DNA of 64,000 nt from CAVVNP01 sp963800235 (GCA_963800235.1 CAWDAD010000003.1:620001-684000), one strand, 5' to 3'. Positions 34,317-45,504 are shown, counted from the stretch's first letter. A program made the numbers and translations. The notes: generated from the sequence alone by a model not told the origin.

Positions 34317-35641
34317 CCACCGAACGAGCCGCCACCCGCCGACCCGCCAGCGAGGTCCGGGGCTACACGCCCGACCCCAAGCTGTTCGGCGGCGACAACC
34401 CCTTCGGCGAAGGTGTCGAGCTCAGCGAGGGCACCGAGAGCGACGTCGTCGACGACCCGGTCACCGACTGGTCGACCGACTGGAGCCACCTCGACCCGGC
34501 CTGGGCGAAGGACCCCTTCCCCATCTGGGAGGAGCTCCGCCAGTCCTGCCCCGTCGCCCACACCAACCGCTTCGGCGGGGCCTGGTTCCCGACCCGGCAC
34601 GCCGACGTGGACGCCATCGCCCACGACACCGACCACTTCACCTCGCGCAGCGTGGTGCTCGGCAACCACCGGCCGCCGCCGGAGATCGCCCCCCAGGGCA
34701 TCTCCCCGCCCATCTCCTCGGACCCGCCGTTCCACCACGACGCCCGTCGCCTGCTGCTCCCCGCCTTCTCACCGAAGGCCATCGCGGAGCTCGAGCCGGT
34801 CACCCGCGACTACTGCAACGAGCTCATCGACCTGCAGTACGGCAAGGACACCGTCGACGCCGCCCGCGACTACGCCCAGCACATCCCGGTGCGGGTGATC
34901 GCCCAGATGCTCGGCTTCCCGCCCGAGGACGCCGACCAGTTCCGCGGCTTCATCACCACCGTCCTCGAGGGCATCAACCTGCCCCTCGAGGAGCGGATGT
35001 CCGGGCTCGAGGCGCTCTTCGACTACCTCAACCGTCAGATCGAGGACCACGCCGCCAACCCCCGCGACGACCTCACCAGCTACCTGATGAACGCCGAGAT
35101 GGGCGGCGAGAAGCTCAACGTGGCCCACGTCGTCGGCTCCATCGGCCTGCTGCTGATCGCCGGCATCGACACCACCTGGAGCGCCATCGGCGCATCGATC
35201 TGGCACCTGGCCAGGACCCCGGCCGACCGCGAGCGGTTGGTGGCCGACCCCGACCTGCTGCCCACCGCGGTCGAGGAGTTCCTGCGGGCCTACGCGCCGG
35301 TCACCATGGCCCGCCTGGTCAAGGCGGACGTCGAGGTCGGCGGCTGCCCGATGAAGGTCGACGACTGGGTGCTGCTGTCGTTCCCGTCGGCCAACCGCGA
35401 CCCCGAGTTCGTCGAGGACGCCGACCAGGTGGCCATCGACCGGGCGGTGAACCGCCACGCCGCCTTCGGGCTGGGCATCCACCGCTGCGTCGGGTCGCAC
35501 CTGGCCCGCATGGAGGTCCAGGTCGCCCTCCAGGTCTGGCTCGAGCGCTTCCCCGAGTTCTCGCTGGCCGATCCCGACGCCGTCACCTGGTCCGGCGGGC
35601 AGGTCCGCGGGCCGCGCACCCTGCCGCTGCAGGTCGGCTGA
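34313..35641 (+). CDS. Cytochrome P450
   Basis: A 442-residue P450 with I-helix 'LLIAGIDTTWSAIG', K-helix 'EEFLRAYAPV' and heme loop 'FGLGIHRCVGSHLARME' (proximal Cys about residue 390). The N-terminal 45 residues before 'DWSHLDPAWAKDPFPIWEELR' are an extension. 'SSDPPFHHDARRLLLPAFSP' is the typical helix C region. The substrate is unknown. The GTG overlaps the TetR stop, so it is co-transcribed with and probably regulated by that repressor. It converges on the sigma factor gene. Confidence 0.92.
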   Translation: MTTERAATRRPASEVRGYTPDPKLFGGDNPFGEGVELSEGTESDVVDDPVTDWSTDWSHLDPAWAKDPFPIWEELRQSCPVAHTNRFGGAWFPTRHADVDAIAHDTDHFTSRSVVLGNHRPPPEIAPQGISPPISSDPPFHHDARRLLLPAFSPKAIAELEPVTRDYCNELIDLQYGKDTVDAARDYAQHIPVRVIAQMLGFPPEDADQFRGFITTVLEGINLPLEERMSGLEALFDYLNRQIEDHAANPRDDLTSYLMNAEMGGEKLNVAHVVGSIGLLLIAGIDTTWSAIGASIWHLARTPADRERLVADPDLLPTAVEEFLRAYAPVTMARLVKADVEVGGCPMKVDDWVLLSFPSANRDPEFVEDADQVAIDRAVNRHAAFGLGIHRCVGSHLARMEVQVALQVWLERFPEFSLADPDAVTWSGGQVRGPRTLPLQVG

Positions 35642-35665
35642 CCCGCCTGCCGCGCCCGGCCAGGA

Positions 35666-36328
35666 TCAGGCGGCGGCCAGGGCCGGTTCGAGCTTGCGCT
35701 TGATGCGCTGCAGCGCGTTGTCGACCGCCTTCGGCCGACGGCCGACCCGATCGGCGATGGCCTGGTAGGAGTGACCGGCCACGAACAGGTCGAGCACCTG
35801 GACCTCGAGGGTCGACAGCCGACCGGTGATCACCCGACGCAGGTGGGCCAGCTGGTCGGCGGCCACCACCGCCTCGGCCGGACCGGGCTCGCGCCGGTCG
35901 ACGAGCACCCGGTCGGCGATGGGCCCGCCGGCGTCGCCGTCGGGGTTCCCGTCGATGGACACCGCCTGGTTGAGCGGGCTGTGCTTCAGCCGGCTCGACG
36001 CCTTGATGGCGCTGATGACCTGGCGGGTGATGCACAGCTCGGCGAAGGCACGGAACGGGACGTCCTGGTCGAGGCGGTAGTCCCGGGCGGCCTTGAGCAG
36101 GCCGATCAACGCCTCCTGCTCGAGGTCGGCCGGGTCGGCTCCCACCACGAAGTAGCAGCGGCTCCGGGCGCGGGCGAAGCGCCGGTAGCGCTGCAGCAGC
36201 GCCGTCATCGCCTCGTCGTCTCCGTCCTGCGACCGGGCCGCCAGCTGGCGGTCGGTCTGGGCGAGGAGGAGGGCGGAGTGGATCACGTCGGCAACGGCAC
36301 CAGCGACGAGGGGCTCGTCCCCGAGCAC
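35666..36328 (-). CDS. Spo0H/SigH-like sigma-70 family sigma factor
   Basis: A 220-residue sigma factor. Region 2 is close to the Spo0H/SigH pattern: 'RYRRFARARSRCYFVVGADPADLEQEALIGLLKAARDYR' (in parts) and 'FRAFAELCITRQVISAIKASSRLKH'. Region 4 is 'LSTLEVQVLDLFVAGHSYQAIADRVGRRPKAVDNALQRIKRKL' (in parts). There is no adjacent anti-sigma factor. Its target regulon is unknown; sporulation is not implied. The GTG at 36328 gives the longest product, but a GTG about 14 codons later ('VIHSALLLAQ') is also plausible. It lies 49 bp after rlmB. Confidence 0.82.
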   Translation of the reverse strand: MLGDEPLVAGAVADVIHSALLLAQTDRQLAARSQDGDDEAMTALLQRYRRFARARSRCYFVVGADPADLEQEALIGLLKAARDYRLDQDVPFRAFAELCITRQVISAIKASSRLKHSPLNQAVSIDGNPDGDAGGPIADRVLVDRREPGPAEAVVAADQLAHLRRVITGRLSTLEVQVLDLFVAGHSYQAIADRVGRRPKAVDNALQRIKRKLEPALAAA

Positions 36329-36356
36329 GGACTGGCTTTCGTACCGTACCGACGAG

Positions 36357-36375
36357 CGATGTTTGCTAAACGTCG
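36357..36375 (-). promoter_or_regulatory. AT-rich palindrome between rlmB and the sigma factor gene
   Basis: The sequence CGAtGTTT-gct-AAACgTCG is an inverted repeat with one mismatched pair, 29 bp before the sigma factor's start and at the very end of rlmB. It is much less GC-rich than its surroundings, which makes an operator or promoter element likely. The binding protein is unknown. Confidence 0.35.
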
Positions 36376-36377
36376 AT

Positions 36378-37433
36378 TCAGTTCGCGACGGCGCGTCGGC
36401 GGCGGACCACCTCGAAGCACACCAGGGCGCCGGCGGTGGCCACGTTCAGCGACTCGACCCGACCCGCCACCGGGATGGCGGCCAGGGCGTCGCAGCGCTG
36501 CCGGGTCAGCCGGGACAGCCCCCGCCCCTCGGCCCCCAGCACCACCGCCACCGCCTCGCCGGCCAGGTCCACCTCGAGCTCCCAGATGCTCCGGTCGGCC
36601 GCCCCATCCAGCCCGACCGACCACACCCCGAGCTCGCGGAGCCGGACCAGCGCCGACGGGGTGCCGCCGACCAGGGCCATGGGCAGGTGTTCGACCGCCC
36701 CGGCGGCGGCCTTGGTGACGCTGGCGGTCACGTGGGCGGCGCGGTGGCGGGGCAGGACCACGCCGGTCACACCGGCGCACTCGGCCGAGCGCAGCAGCGC
36801 GCCCAGGTTCTGGGGATCGGTCACGCCGTCGAGGACCAGCAGGAACGGGCGTCGACCGCCGGAAGCGGGACCGGCCAGGTCGTCGAGCTCCACCGGACGC
36901 AGCTCGGCGGCGTGGGCCAGCACCCCCTGCGGGGCGTCGGTGCGGGCCTCGGCCTCGAGCTTGCCGCGGCTGACCTCGCGCACGGCGACCCGGGCCTCGG
37001 CGGCCAGCTCGACGATCTCGTCGAGGATCGGTGCCGGGTCGAGGTCGTTGGCCATCCACAGCTCGCGGACCGTCCGCCGGCCGGCCAGCAGCAGCTCGCG
37101 CACGGCCTGGCGCCCCTCGACCTGATCGCCGCCGAGGCTGCGACCCGACGGGCGGGCCGGTCGTCGGCTGGGCGACGGCGCACGGCTACCCCGCCCCCCG
37201 GTCGGGCGACCCCCGGAGGCACCACCGCGCCCGGGACGGCCCCCGCCGCCGCGCGACGACGGGGCCCCCGAGCCCCGGCCGGACGAGGGCCGGCCCCCCG
37301 AACCCCGGTCCCCCGAACCGCGGCCCCCAGATCCCCGGCCGGACGACCCGCTCCGACCGCCGGCACCACGGCCCGGCGAGGGGCGGGCGCCGCCACTGCG
37401 GCCCGAACGCCCGCCGCCGCGGGGCGGCGTCAC
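36378..37433 (-). CDS. rlmB: 23S rRNA (guanosine-2'-O-)-methyltransferase RlmB/TrmH family
   Basis: A 351-residue SPOUT methyltransferase. After a Gly/Arg/Ser-rich tail of about 95 residues come the substrate-binding domain ('VEGRQAVRELLLAGRRTVRELW') and the SpoU domain: 'LVLDGVTDPQNLGALLRSAECAG', 'VVLGAEGRGLSRL' and 'IPVAGRVESLNVATAGALVCFEV', the last forming the knot that binds SAM. Expected to methylate a 23S rRNA guanosine. The disordered basic N-tail is unusually long. Its ATG overlaps the ispF stop, giving the order ispD-ispF-rlmB. Confidence 0.9.
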   Translation of the reverse strand: MTPPRGGGRSGRSGGARPSPGRGAGGRSGSSGRGSGGRGSGDRGSGGRPSSGRGSGAPSSRGGGGRPGRGGASGGRPTGGRGSRAPSPSRRPARPSGRSLGGDQVEGRQAVRELLLAGRRTVRELWMANDLDPAPILDEIVELAAEARVAVREVSRGKLEAEARTDAPQGVLAHAAELRPVELDDLAGPASGGRRPFLLVLDGVTDPQNLGALLRSAECAGVTGVVLPRHRAAHVTASVTKAAAGAVEHLPMALVGGTPSALVRLRELGVWSVGLDGAADRSIWELEVDLAGEAVAVVLGAEGRGLSRLTRQRCDALAAIPVAGRVESLNVATAGALVCFEVVRRRRAVAN

Positions 37434-37903
37434 GGTGCGGTCACCACCGCGACGGCCCAGCAGGCCACGCCCTCGCCCCGCCCCAGTGCGCCCAACCCCT
37501 CGGACCGGCGGCCGGCCACGGTCACCGGCGCCCCCACCGCACCGGAGAGGCGGGCCGCCATCTCGTCCCGCCGGGGCGCGAGCTTGGGGCGGTCGAGCAC
37601 GACCTTGCAGTCGACGTTGCCCGGCTCCCAGCCCGCCGCCCGCACCCGGCGGGTCGCCTCGGCCAGCAGCTCGATGCTGTCGGCGCCGGCCAGGGCCTGG
37701 TCGGTGTCGGGGAACAGCTCCCCGATGTCGCCGAGGCCGGCGGCGCCGAGCAGGGCGTCGGCGCAGGCGTGGGCCACGGCGTCGGCGTCGCTGTGGCCGT
37801 CGAGGCCGGGGCCGTCGAAGTCGACGCCCCCGAGCACCAGCTGCCGGCCGGGGTCGTCGCTGGTGCGGTGGACGTCGAAGCCCATCCCCACCCGCACCCT
37901 CAC
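37430..37903 (-). CDS. ispF: 2-C-methyl-D-erythritol 2,4-cyclodiphosphate synthase
   Basis: A 157-residue enzyme of the MEP isoprenoid pathway that cyclises CDP-methylerythritol 2-phosphate. Metal ligands are in 'GFDVHR' (Asp10, His12) and 'GHSDADAVAHA' (His about 44). The substrate-binding motif near the C-terminus reads 'RRSEGLGALGRGEGVAC' where most enzymes have TTTE; the Glu is kept but the threonines are not. Homotrimer in the cytosol. Overlaps ispD and rlmB by four bases each. Confidence 0.92.
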   Translation of the reverse strand: MRVRVGMGFDVHRTSDDPGRQLVLGGVDFDGPGLDGHSDADAVAHACADALLGAAGLGDIGELFPDTDQALAGADSIELLAEATRRVRAAGWEPGNVDCKVVLDRPKLAPRRDEMAARLSGAVGAPVTVAGRRSEGLGALGRGEGVACWAVAVVTAP

Positions 37904-38565
37904 CGCTCCCCCAGCAGGGCCTCGGCCACCACCAGGTCGTCGGGCCGGGTGATCTTCAGGTTGCGGTCGGGCCCCGGCACGACCACCACCCTGCCACCTG
38001 CCGCCTCGACCAGCGACGCATCATCGGTGCCCTCGGGCGCGCCCTCGTGCGCCCGGCGCAGCACGTCGGCGCGGAACCCCTGGGGCGTCTGCACGGCGAC
38101 GACGCCGGTCCGGTCGACGGTGCCGCCGGCGACCCGCCGCAGCGTGTCGACCACGTCCCGGCCGGGCACGACGGCGTCGGCCGGCCCGCCCTCGGCGCCG
38201 TCGCGGAGCACGCCGACGACCGTGGCGAACAGCGCCGCGCCGGCCAGCGGCCGGGCGGCGTCGTGGACCAGGATCAGTTCGGCCGAGTCGGGGACGGCCG
38301 CCAGCCCGCAGCGCACCGAGCCCGAGCGGGTGGTCCCGCCGGCCACCACCACGTCGGCGTCCGGCTCCTCGTCACCGAGGCGCGCCGTGCCGACCACCAG
38401 GACGACGCCGTCGGCGACCGACCGGGCGTCGGCCAGCGACCAGTCGAGCACCCGTCGCCCACCCAACCCGACGTAGGGCTTGGGCCCGCCGAACCGCTCG
38501 CCCGACCCGGCGGCGACCACGATCACCCAGACCTCGGGGTTGGCGTCGGGACCGGCCTCGGGCAC
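37900..38565 (-). CDS. ispD: 2-C-methyl-D-erythritol 4-phosphate cytidylyltransferase
   Basis: A 221-residue MEP-pathway enzyme that adds CMP to methylerythritol 4-phosphate. The nucleotide-binding start is 'VIVVAAGSGERFGGPKPYV', followed by 'LVHDAARPLAG' and 'VQTPQGFRADVLRRAHEG'; the C-terminal 'GPDRNLKITRPDDLVVAEALL' is diagnostic. The GTG at 38565 is the start. First gene of the ispD-ispF-rlmB operon and divergent from the Crp-type regulator across 74 bp. A carD gene, often upstream of ispD in actinobacteria, is not here. Confidence 0.92.
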   Translation of the reverse strand: MPEAGPDANPEVWVIVVAAGSGERFGGPKPYVGLGGRRVLDWSLADARSVADGVVLVVGTARLGDEEPDADVVVAGGTTRSGSVRCGLAAVPDSAELILVHDAARPLAGAALFATVVGVLRDGAEGGPADAVVPGRDVVDTLRRVAGGTVDRTGVVAVQTPQGFRADVLRRAHEGAPEGTDDASLVEAAGGRVVVVPGPDRNLKITRPDDLVVAEALLGER

Positions 38566-38639
38566 GGCCGGGATGGTAGGCGGGGGGCCGCCATCCGCTT
38601 GTGAGTGACATGCGCCACGTCGTCTAGGTTGACCGGCCG

Positions 38640-39299
38640 ATGGCAGAACCGACCGACCTCCGCGCCGTCGAGCTGTTCGCCGGCTTCACCGCCGACGAGG
38701 CGGCCCGGCTGGCCGCCTCGGCCGAGCGTCGCACGTTGCAGCGGGGCGACGTGCTCTTCGCCGAGGGGTCCGATCCCGACGAGCTGTTCGTGGTGATCAC
38801 CGGCCGCATCGCCATCGCCAACAAGTCGATCGACGGTCGCGAGTCGGTGCTGGCCCTGATGGAGCGCGGCGACCTGTTCGGCGAGATGCCCCTGTTCGAC
38901 GGGCTGGGCCGCTCGGCCGACGCCCGGGCCCTCGAGCGCTCCGAGGTGCTGGCGCTGCCGTACGAGCCGCTGCGCCACATCTACGCGGGCCGGCCGGCCC
39001 TGCTCTGGGACGTGGTCAAGCTGCTGGCCCAGCGCATCCGCAACACCGACACCGCCCTGGCCGACTCGGTCTTCCTCGACGTGACCGGCCGCACCGCCAA
39101 GCGCCTGCTCGAGCTGGCCGGCGACGCCGACAGCTTCACCCTCCCCATCACCCAGGAGGAGCTGGCCGGCATGGTCGGGGCGTCGCGCGAGCGGGTGAAC
39201 AAGGCCATCGCCAGCTTCATCCGCCTGGGGTGGATCGACCAGACCGACCGCCGCTACGCCATCACCAACCGCGAGGAGCTCGAGCGCCGGGCCCGCTGA
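38640..39299 (+). CDS. Crp/Fnr family transcriptional regulator
   Basis: A 219-residue regulator: cyclic-nucleotide-binding beta barrel ('RGDVLFAEGSDPDELFVVITGRIAIA', 'GDLFGEMPLFDGLGRSADARAL', in parts; phosphate cassette G-E-M-P...R-S-A) then a winged helix ('ITQEELAGMVGASRERVNKAIASFIRLG'). It resembles mycobacterial Crp. A TAGGTT -10-like box at 38625-38630 lies nine bases before the ATG at 38640, so the transcript may be leaderless or nearly so. Targets are unknown. Confidence 0.9.
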   Translation: MAEPTDLRAVELFAGFTADEAARLAASAERRTLQRGDVLFAEGSDPDELFVVITGRIAIANKSIDGRESVLALMERGDLFGEMPLFDGLGRSADARALERSEVLALPYEPLRHIYAGRPALLWDVVKLLAQRIRNTDTALADSVFLDVTGRTAKRLLELAGDADSFTLPITQEELAGMVGASRERVNKAIASFIRLGWIDQTDRRYAITNREELERRAR

Positions 39300-39418
39300 G
39301 CCGTCACCGCAGGCCGACCCCGCACCGCGAGCGCGCCGGCCGGGTCGTCGTCGCGCCGCCGCTCCACGGGCACTGCGTCGACCGGCGGGCACAGGGCCTC
39401 GAGCCCGGGCTCGTCCCC

Positions 39419-39462
39419 GTCGGCTCCAGGAGGAGCGTGCCGTCGGCTCCCGGAGGAGCGTC
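39419..39462. repeat. Tandem repeat of a small hairpin between crp-like gene and disA
   Basis: Two near-identical 21-base copies with a 23-bp period (39419-39439 and 39442-39462, differing at one base) each contain GCTCC-NGGA-GGAGC, so two small stem-loops stand in a row in the 201-bp gap between convergent genes. They may contribute to bidirectional termination. Confidence 0.55.
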
Positions 39463-39500
39463 GGCATCGGCCACGGTGGAGCGACGAGCCGACGGGCGGG

Positions 39501-40574
39501 CTACAGGTAGCGGTCGAGCAGGCTGGTCTCGGCCAGGCGGGCCAGGCCCTCCTTGACGGCGCGCGCCCGGGCCTCGCCGACGGTCTCGACGTCGTCGAGG
39601 TCGTCGATGGTCGCCCGCATGATCCGGGGGAGGCTGGCGAACTGCTCGACGATGCGGTCGATCACCCCCTCGGGCAGGCGCGGGATCATGGCCAGCATCC
39701 GGTAGCCACGGGGGGTGACGCCGGCGTCGAGCTCGACCCCGGCGCCCGAGTCGAGCACCCCGGCGACCTTCTTGAGGTCGAGCAGGTCGTCGGTCGACAG
39801 CTCGGACAGCGCCTCGAGCGACTGCTCGACGTCCCAGCCCGAGTCGTCGGCGTGGTAGTCGCGGATCATCAGCCGGCTGTCGTCGGCCACGCCGCCCATC
39901 AGCTCGACCAGGTTCAGCCGGAACAGGCGCCCGTCGACGCCGAGCTCGATGATGTAGCCCTCGATCTCCTCGGCGATGCGGCTCACCATCTCGATGCGCT
40001 GCAGCACCGTGGCCACGTCGCGGAGGGTGACGAGGTCCTCGATCTCGAGGCCGAGCAGCGACCCCGCCTCGGTGTCGAGCCGGGCCTTGTAGCGCTCGAG
40101 GGTCTGCAGGGCCTGGTTGGCCCGGTTGACCACCCGGGGGGTCGGCTCGAGCTCGGTCTTGCCGTCGGCGGCGTACACCGAGATGAGCGACATGCGCTGG
40201 GACACCGAGATCACCGGCACCGCGATCGACCGGGCCACCCGCTCGGCGGTGCGGTGGCGGGTGCCGGTCTCGGTGGTGGGCACGTTCGGGTTGGGCACCA
40301 GGTGGACGTTGGCCCGGGCGATGCGGCTGGCGTCGGAGGCGAGGATGATGGCGCCGTCCATCTTGGCCAGCTCCGAGAGCCGCTGGGGGCTGAAGGCGGC
40401 GTCGAGCAGGAACCCCCCGGAGCAGATGTTGAGCACCTCGGGACCGTCGCCGACCACGATCAGCGCGCCCATGCCGGCCTGCAGGATGCGGTCGAGCCCG
40501 TCGCGCAGCGGCCGCCCGGGCGCGACCTGGGCCAGGGCGTCGAGCAACTCGGGGTTGCGACGGGACACGGCCAC
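39501..40574 (-). CDS. disA: DNA integrity scanning protein / diadenylate cyclase
   Basis: A 357-residue DisA. The N-terminal diadenylate cyclase domain has 'KMDGAIIL' (DGA 73-75) and 'TGTRHRTAER' (RHRT 106-109), the active-site motifs that make c-di-AMP from two ATP. A helical linker follows, then a C-terminal helix-hairpin-helix DNA-binding domain ('IPRLPEGVIDRIVEQF', 'DLDDVETVGEARARAVKEGL'). DisA is an octamer that senses branched DNA. It lies nine bases after radA, the classical partner, whose product modulates DisA. Confidence 0.95.
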   Translation of the reverse strand: MAVSRRNPELLDALAQVAPGRPLRDGLDRILQAGMGALIVVGDGPEVLNICSGGFLLDAAFSPQRLSELAKMDGAIILASDASRIARANVHLVPNPNVPTTETGTRHRTAERVARSIAVPVISVSQRMSLISVYAADGKTELEPTPRVVNRANQALQTLERYKARLDTEAGSLLGLEIEDLVTLRDVATVLQRIEMVSRIAEEIEGYIIELGVDGRLFRLNLVELMGGVADDSRLMIRDYHADDSGWDVEQSLEALSELSTDDLLDLKKVAGVLDSGAGVELDAGVTPRGYRMLAMIPRLPEGVIDRIVEQFASLPRIMRATIDDLDDVETVGEARARAVKEGLARLAETSLLDRYL

Positions 40575-40583
40575 CGCCGGAGC

Positions 40584-41973
40584 TTACGGGGCGGTCACCA
40601 GCTGCTCGATCTGAACCGCTCCTGACGAGAGGGCGGGGAACAGCGCCGCCACCGCGGCGGGCAGGTCGGGCACCCGCAGCAGCTCGATGCCGGGCGGCCC
40701 GTCGGGCGCGGACGCCGGGACCACCGCCCGGCGGAACCCGAGGCGGGCGGCCTCGGCCAGGCGACGGCCGGTCTGGGCGACCTGGCGCAGCTCGCCGCCC
40801 AGCCCGATCTCGCCGCAGGCGACCAGCTCGTCGTCGAGGGCGAGGTGGCTGCGGGCCGACACCAGGGCCAGCGCCACCGCCAGGTCGGCGCCGGGCTCGA
40901 CCACCCGGACCCCTCCGACGGCCAGGGCGTAGACGTCGAACTGCCCGAGCGGCAGGCCGACCCGCTCGCCCAGCACGGCGACGAGCAGGGCCAGGCGACC
41001 CGAGTCGAGGCCCTGGGCCGAGCGCCGGGGCGCCGGCAGCGAGGTGGCGGTGACCAGGGCCTGCAGCTCGACCAGCAGCGGCCGGTGGCCCTCCATGGTC
41101 GGGACCACGACCGACCCGGCCACCCCCCGGCGCCGGTCGGCGAGGAACAGCCCGCTCGGGTCGGGGACCGCCACCAGCCCGCCGCTCGCCCATCTCGAAC
41201 AGCCCGAGCTCGTTGGTGGAGCCGAAGCGGTGCTTGGACGCCCGCAGCAGCCGCAGGGCGTGGTGGCGGTCGCCCTCGAAGGCCAGGACGGTGTCGACCA
41301 CGTGCTCGAGCACGCGGGGCCCGGCCAGCCCGCCGTCCTTGGTGACGTGACCGACGAGCACGGTGGCCACGCCCCGCCGCTTGCTCTCCTGCACCAGGCG
41401 GTGGGCGGCGTCGCGGACCTGGACCACGCTGCCGGCCACCGATCCGACGTCGGGGTCGACCACCGTCTGGATCGAGTCGACCACCAGCAGGTCGGGACGC
41501 ACGGCGTCGAGGTGGGCCACCACGGCGGGCAGCGACACCTCCGACACCAGCCACACGTCGGGCGAGACCAGCCCCAGCCGCTCGGCCCGCAGCCGGACCT
41601 GCTGCTTGGACTCCTCGGCCGACACGTAGAGCACCCGGGCGCCGCCGGACGCCCGGGCGGCCGACGCCTGCAGCAGCAGGGTCGACTTGCCGATGCCCGG
41701 CTCGCCGCCGAGCAGGGTGACCGAGCCCGGCACCAGGCCCCCGCCGAGCACCCGGTCGAGCTCGGCGATGCCGGTGGGCACGGCGGCCCCGCTGGTCGGG
41801 TCGACCTCGGTCAGCGGTTGCGGTCGGTCGGCGTCACCGACCGTGGCGGGGCCGGTGGTGGCCACCTGCTCGACCAGGGAGTTCCACTCGCCGCACGCCG
41901 GGCACCGGCCGGCCCACTGGGGCGCCGAGGCGTCGCACGCCCCGCACCGGTAGACGGTCCTCGACCTGGCCAC
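40584..41973 (-). pseudogene. radA: DNA repair protein RadA, frameshifted near 41182
   Basis: RadA/Sms, a helicase-like branch-migration protein of about 462 residues. Zinc finger Cys10/13/24/27, Walker A 'GGEPGIGKST' (about 89-98), 'LLVVDSIQTV' and the RadA motif 'ASKHRFGSTNELGLFEM'. Right after this the written frame fails; dropping one base near 41182 gives 'GLVAVPDPSGLFLADRR', then the Lon-like C-domain ('AVGGVRVVEPGADLAVALAL', 'LGGELRQVAQTGRRLAEA'). RadA is broadly conserved, so a sequence error is likely. The GTG at 41973 is the start. Confidence 0.9.
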
Positions 41974-41982
41974 GGTCCGACC

Positions 41983-42765
41983 CTACGCATCCCCACCGAC
42001 AGGTCGACGGCCCCGCATGCGGGCGACCAGCACCAGCGCACCGGTCAGCACCAGCCCCACGCCGGCGGCGATGGCGACGCCCACGAACACCACCGCCTGG
42101 CCCGAGTGGCGCTGGCTGGTGACGTGGATGGTGGCCGGCGGGGCGCCGAGGGCGACGGTGCGGGTGGTCGGCGACGCCCCCGGCAGCGACACGGTGACGG
42201 CGAGGGTCGGCGGGTGGGCGGCGGCGTCCGCCCCCGAGGATCTGGTCGACCCGCTGGCCGCCGAGGGCCTGCAGGAACGACGCGTCGGCGAAGGCGTCGA
42301 GGCCCTTCGACACGTCGACGGTGCCGTCGACCCGGTAGCGATCGGTGGCGAAGGAGTGGGTCCGCGACAGCTCGAAGCCCCGCAGGGGGCCGCCGTCGCC
42401 CCCGAGCTGGGCGAGCACCTGGCCGGCCTGCTGGGGGGAGCGGAACGGGTGGCGGGCCACGATCCGCAGGCCGCCCTGGCGCGTCGCGGTCGGCCCGTCG
42501 ACCGTCCAGCCCGCCGCCACCAGGTCCTTGGTCTGCAGCCCGTCGCGGAGGTCGGGCACCCGGGCGGCCGCCTCCCTGTCCAGCACCACCGCCACCTCGA
42601 CCGAGCCGCTGCCGTCGCCGGCGACGGTGACGGTGACCGTCGAGCGCACGTCGCAACCGGCGGCGACCAGCACCACCAGCCCGGCCAGCAGCAGGCCCAA
42701 CCACCCCGAGCGCGGCCGACCGGCACGCCGGGGCGCGCCGGTCGGGCCTTGCGGCGGGATGCGGC

Positions 42766-42769
<4 letters not shown>
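41983..42769 (-). pseudogene. Lipoprotein with C-terminal membrane helix, frameshifted near 42233
   Basis: A lipoprotein of about 262 residues. Signal peptide 'RSGWLGLLLAGLVVLVAAGC', then 'DVRSTVTVTVAGDGSGSVEVAVVLD' (in parts) and, after a one-base shift in the C-run at 42231-42235, a final transmembrane helix and 'RMRGRRPVGGDA'. It resembles LppM-type actinobacterial lipoproteins. No ATG, GTG or TTG start precedes the signal peptide suitably; a CTG at 42767-42769 overlapping the clpC stop (CTGA) gives a natural basic N-region. Lies between clpC and radA. Confidence 0.65.
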
Positions 42770-45305
<2,536 letters not shown>

Positions 45306-45371
45306 GGAGCACTGCCTCCCCAGGTGGGGATCGTGGGGCAAGTGTAACCGTCCCCCTCCGGCACCGACCCT

Positions 45372-45407
45372 CCTCCCATCGAACGATCGGGCCCTCCCAT
45401 CGGACGA
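45372..45407. repeat. Pair of 15-bp direct repeats upstream of clpC
   Basis: CCTCCCATCGNACGA occurs at 45372-45386 and 45393-45407, start to start 21 bp, i.e. two DNA turns, 67 to 102 bp upstream of the clpC start. The spacing on one face of the helix suggests a dimeric regulator. A TACACT box, on the clpC strand at about 45344-45349, could be the -10. It does not match HAIR, CIRCE or CtsR sites. Confidence 0.45.
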
Positions 45408-45504
45408 ACGACCGGGGCTGTGACCCTCGGCGGCGGCCCTCGTTCCGGTTGCCGGCGCCGTGGGGGCGCCGCCTAGGGTCGGCGGAGCCGTCGACAGCAG
45501 CGTC

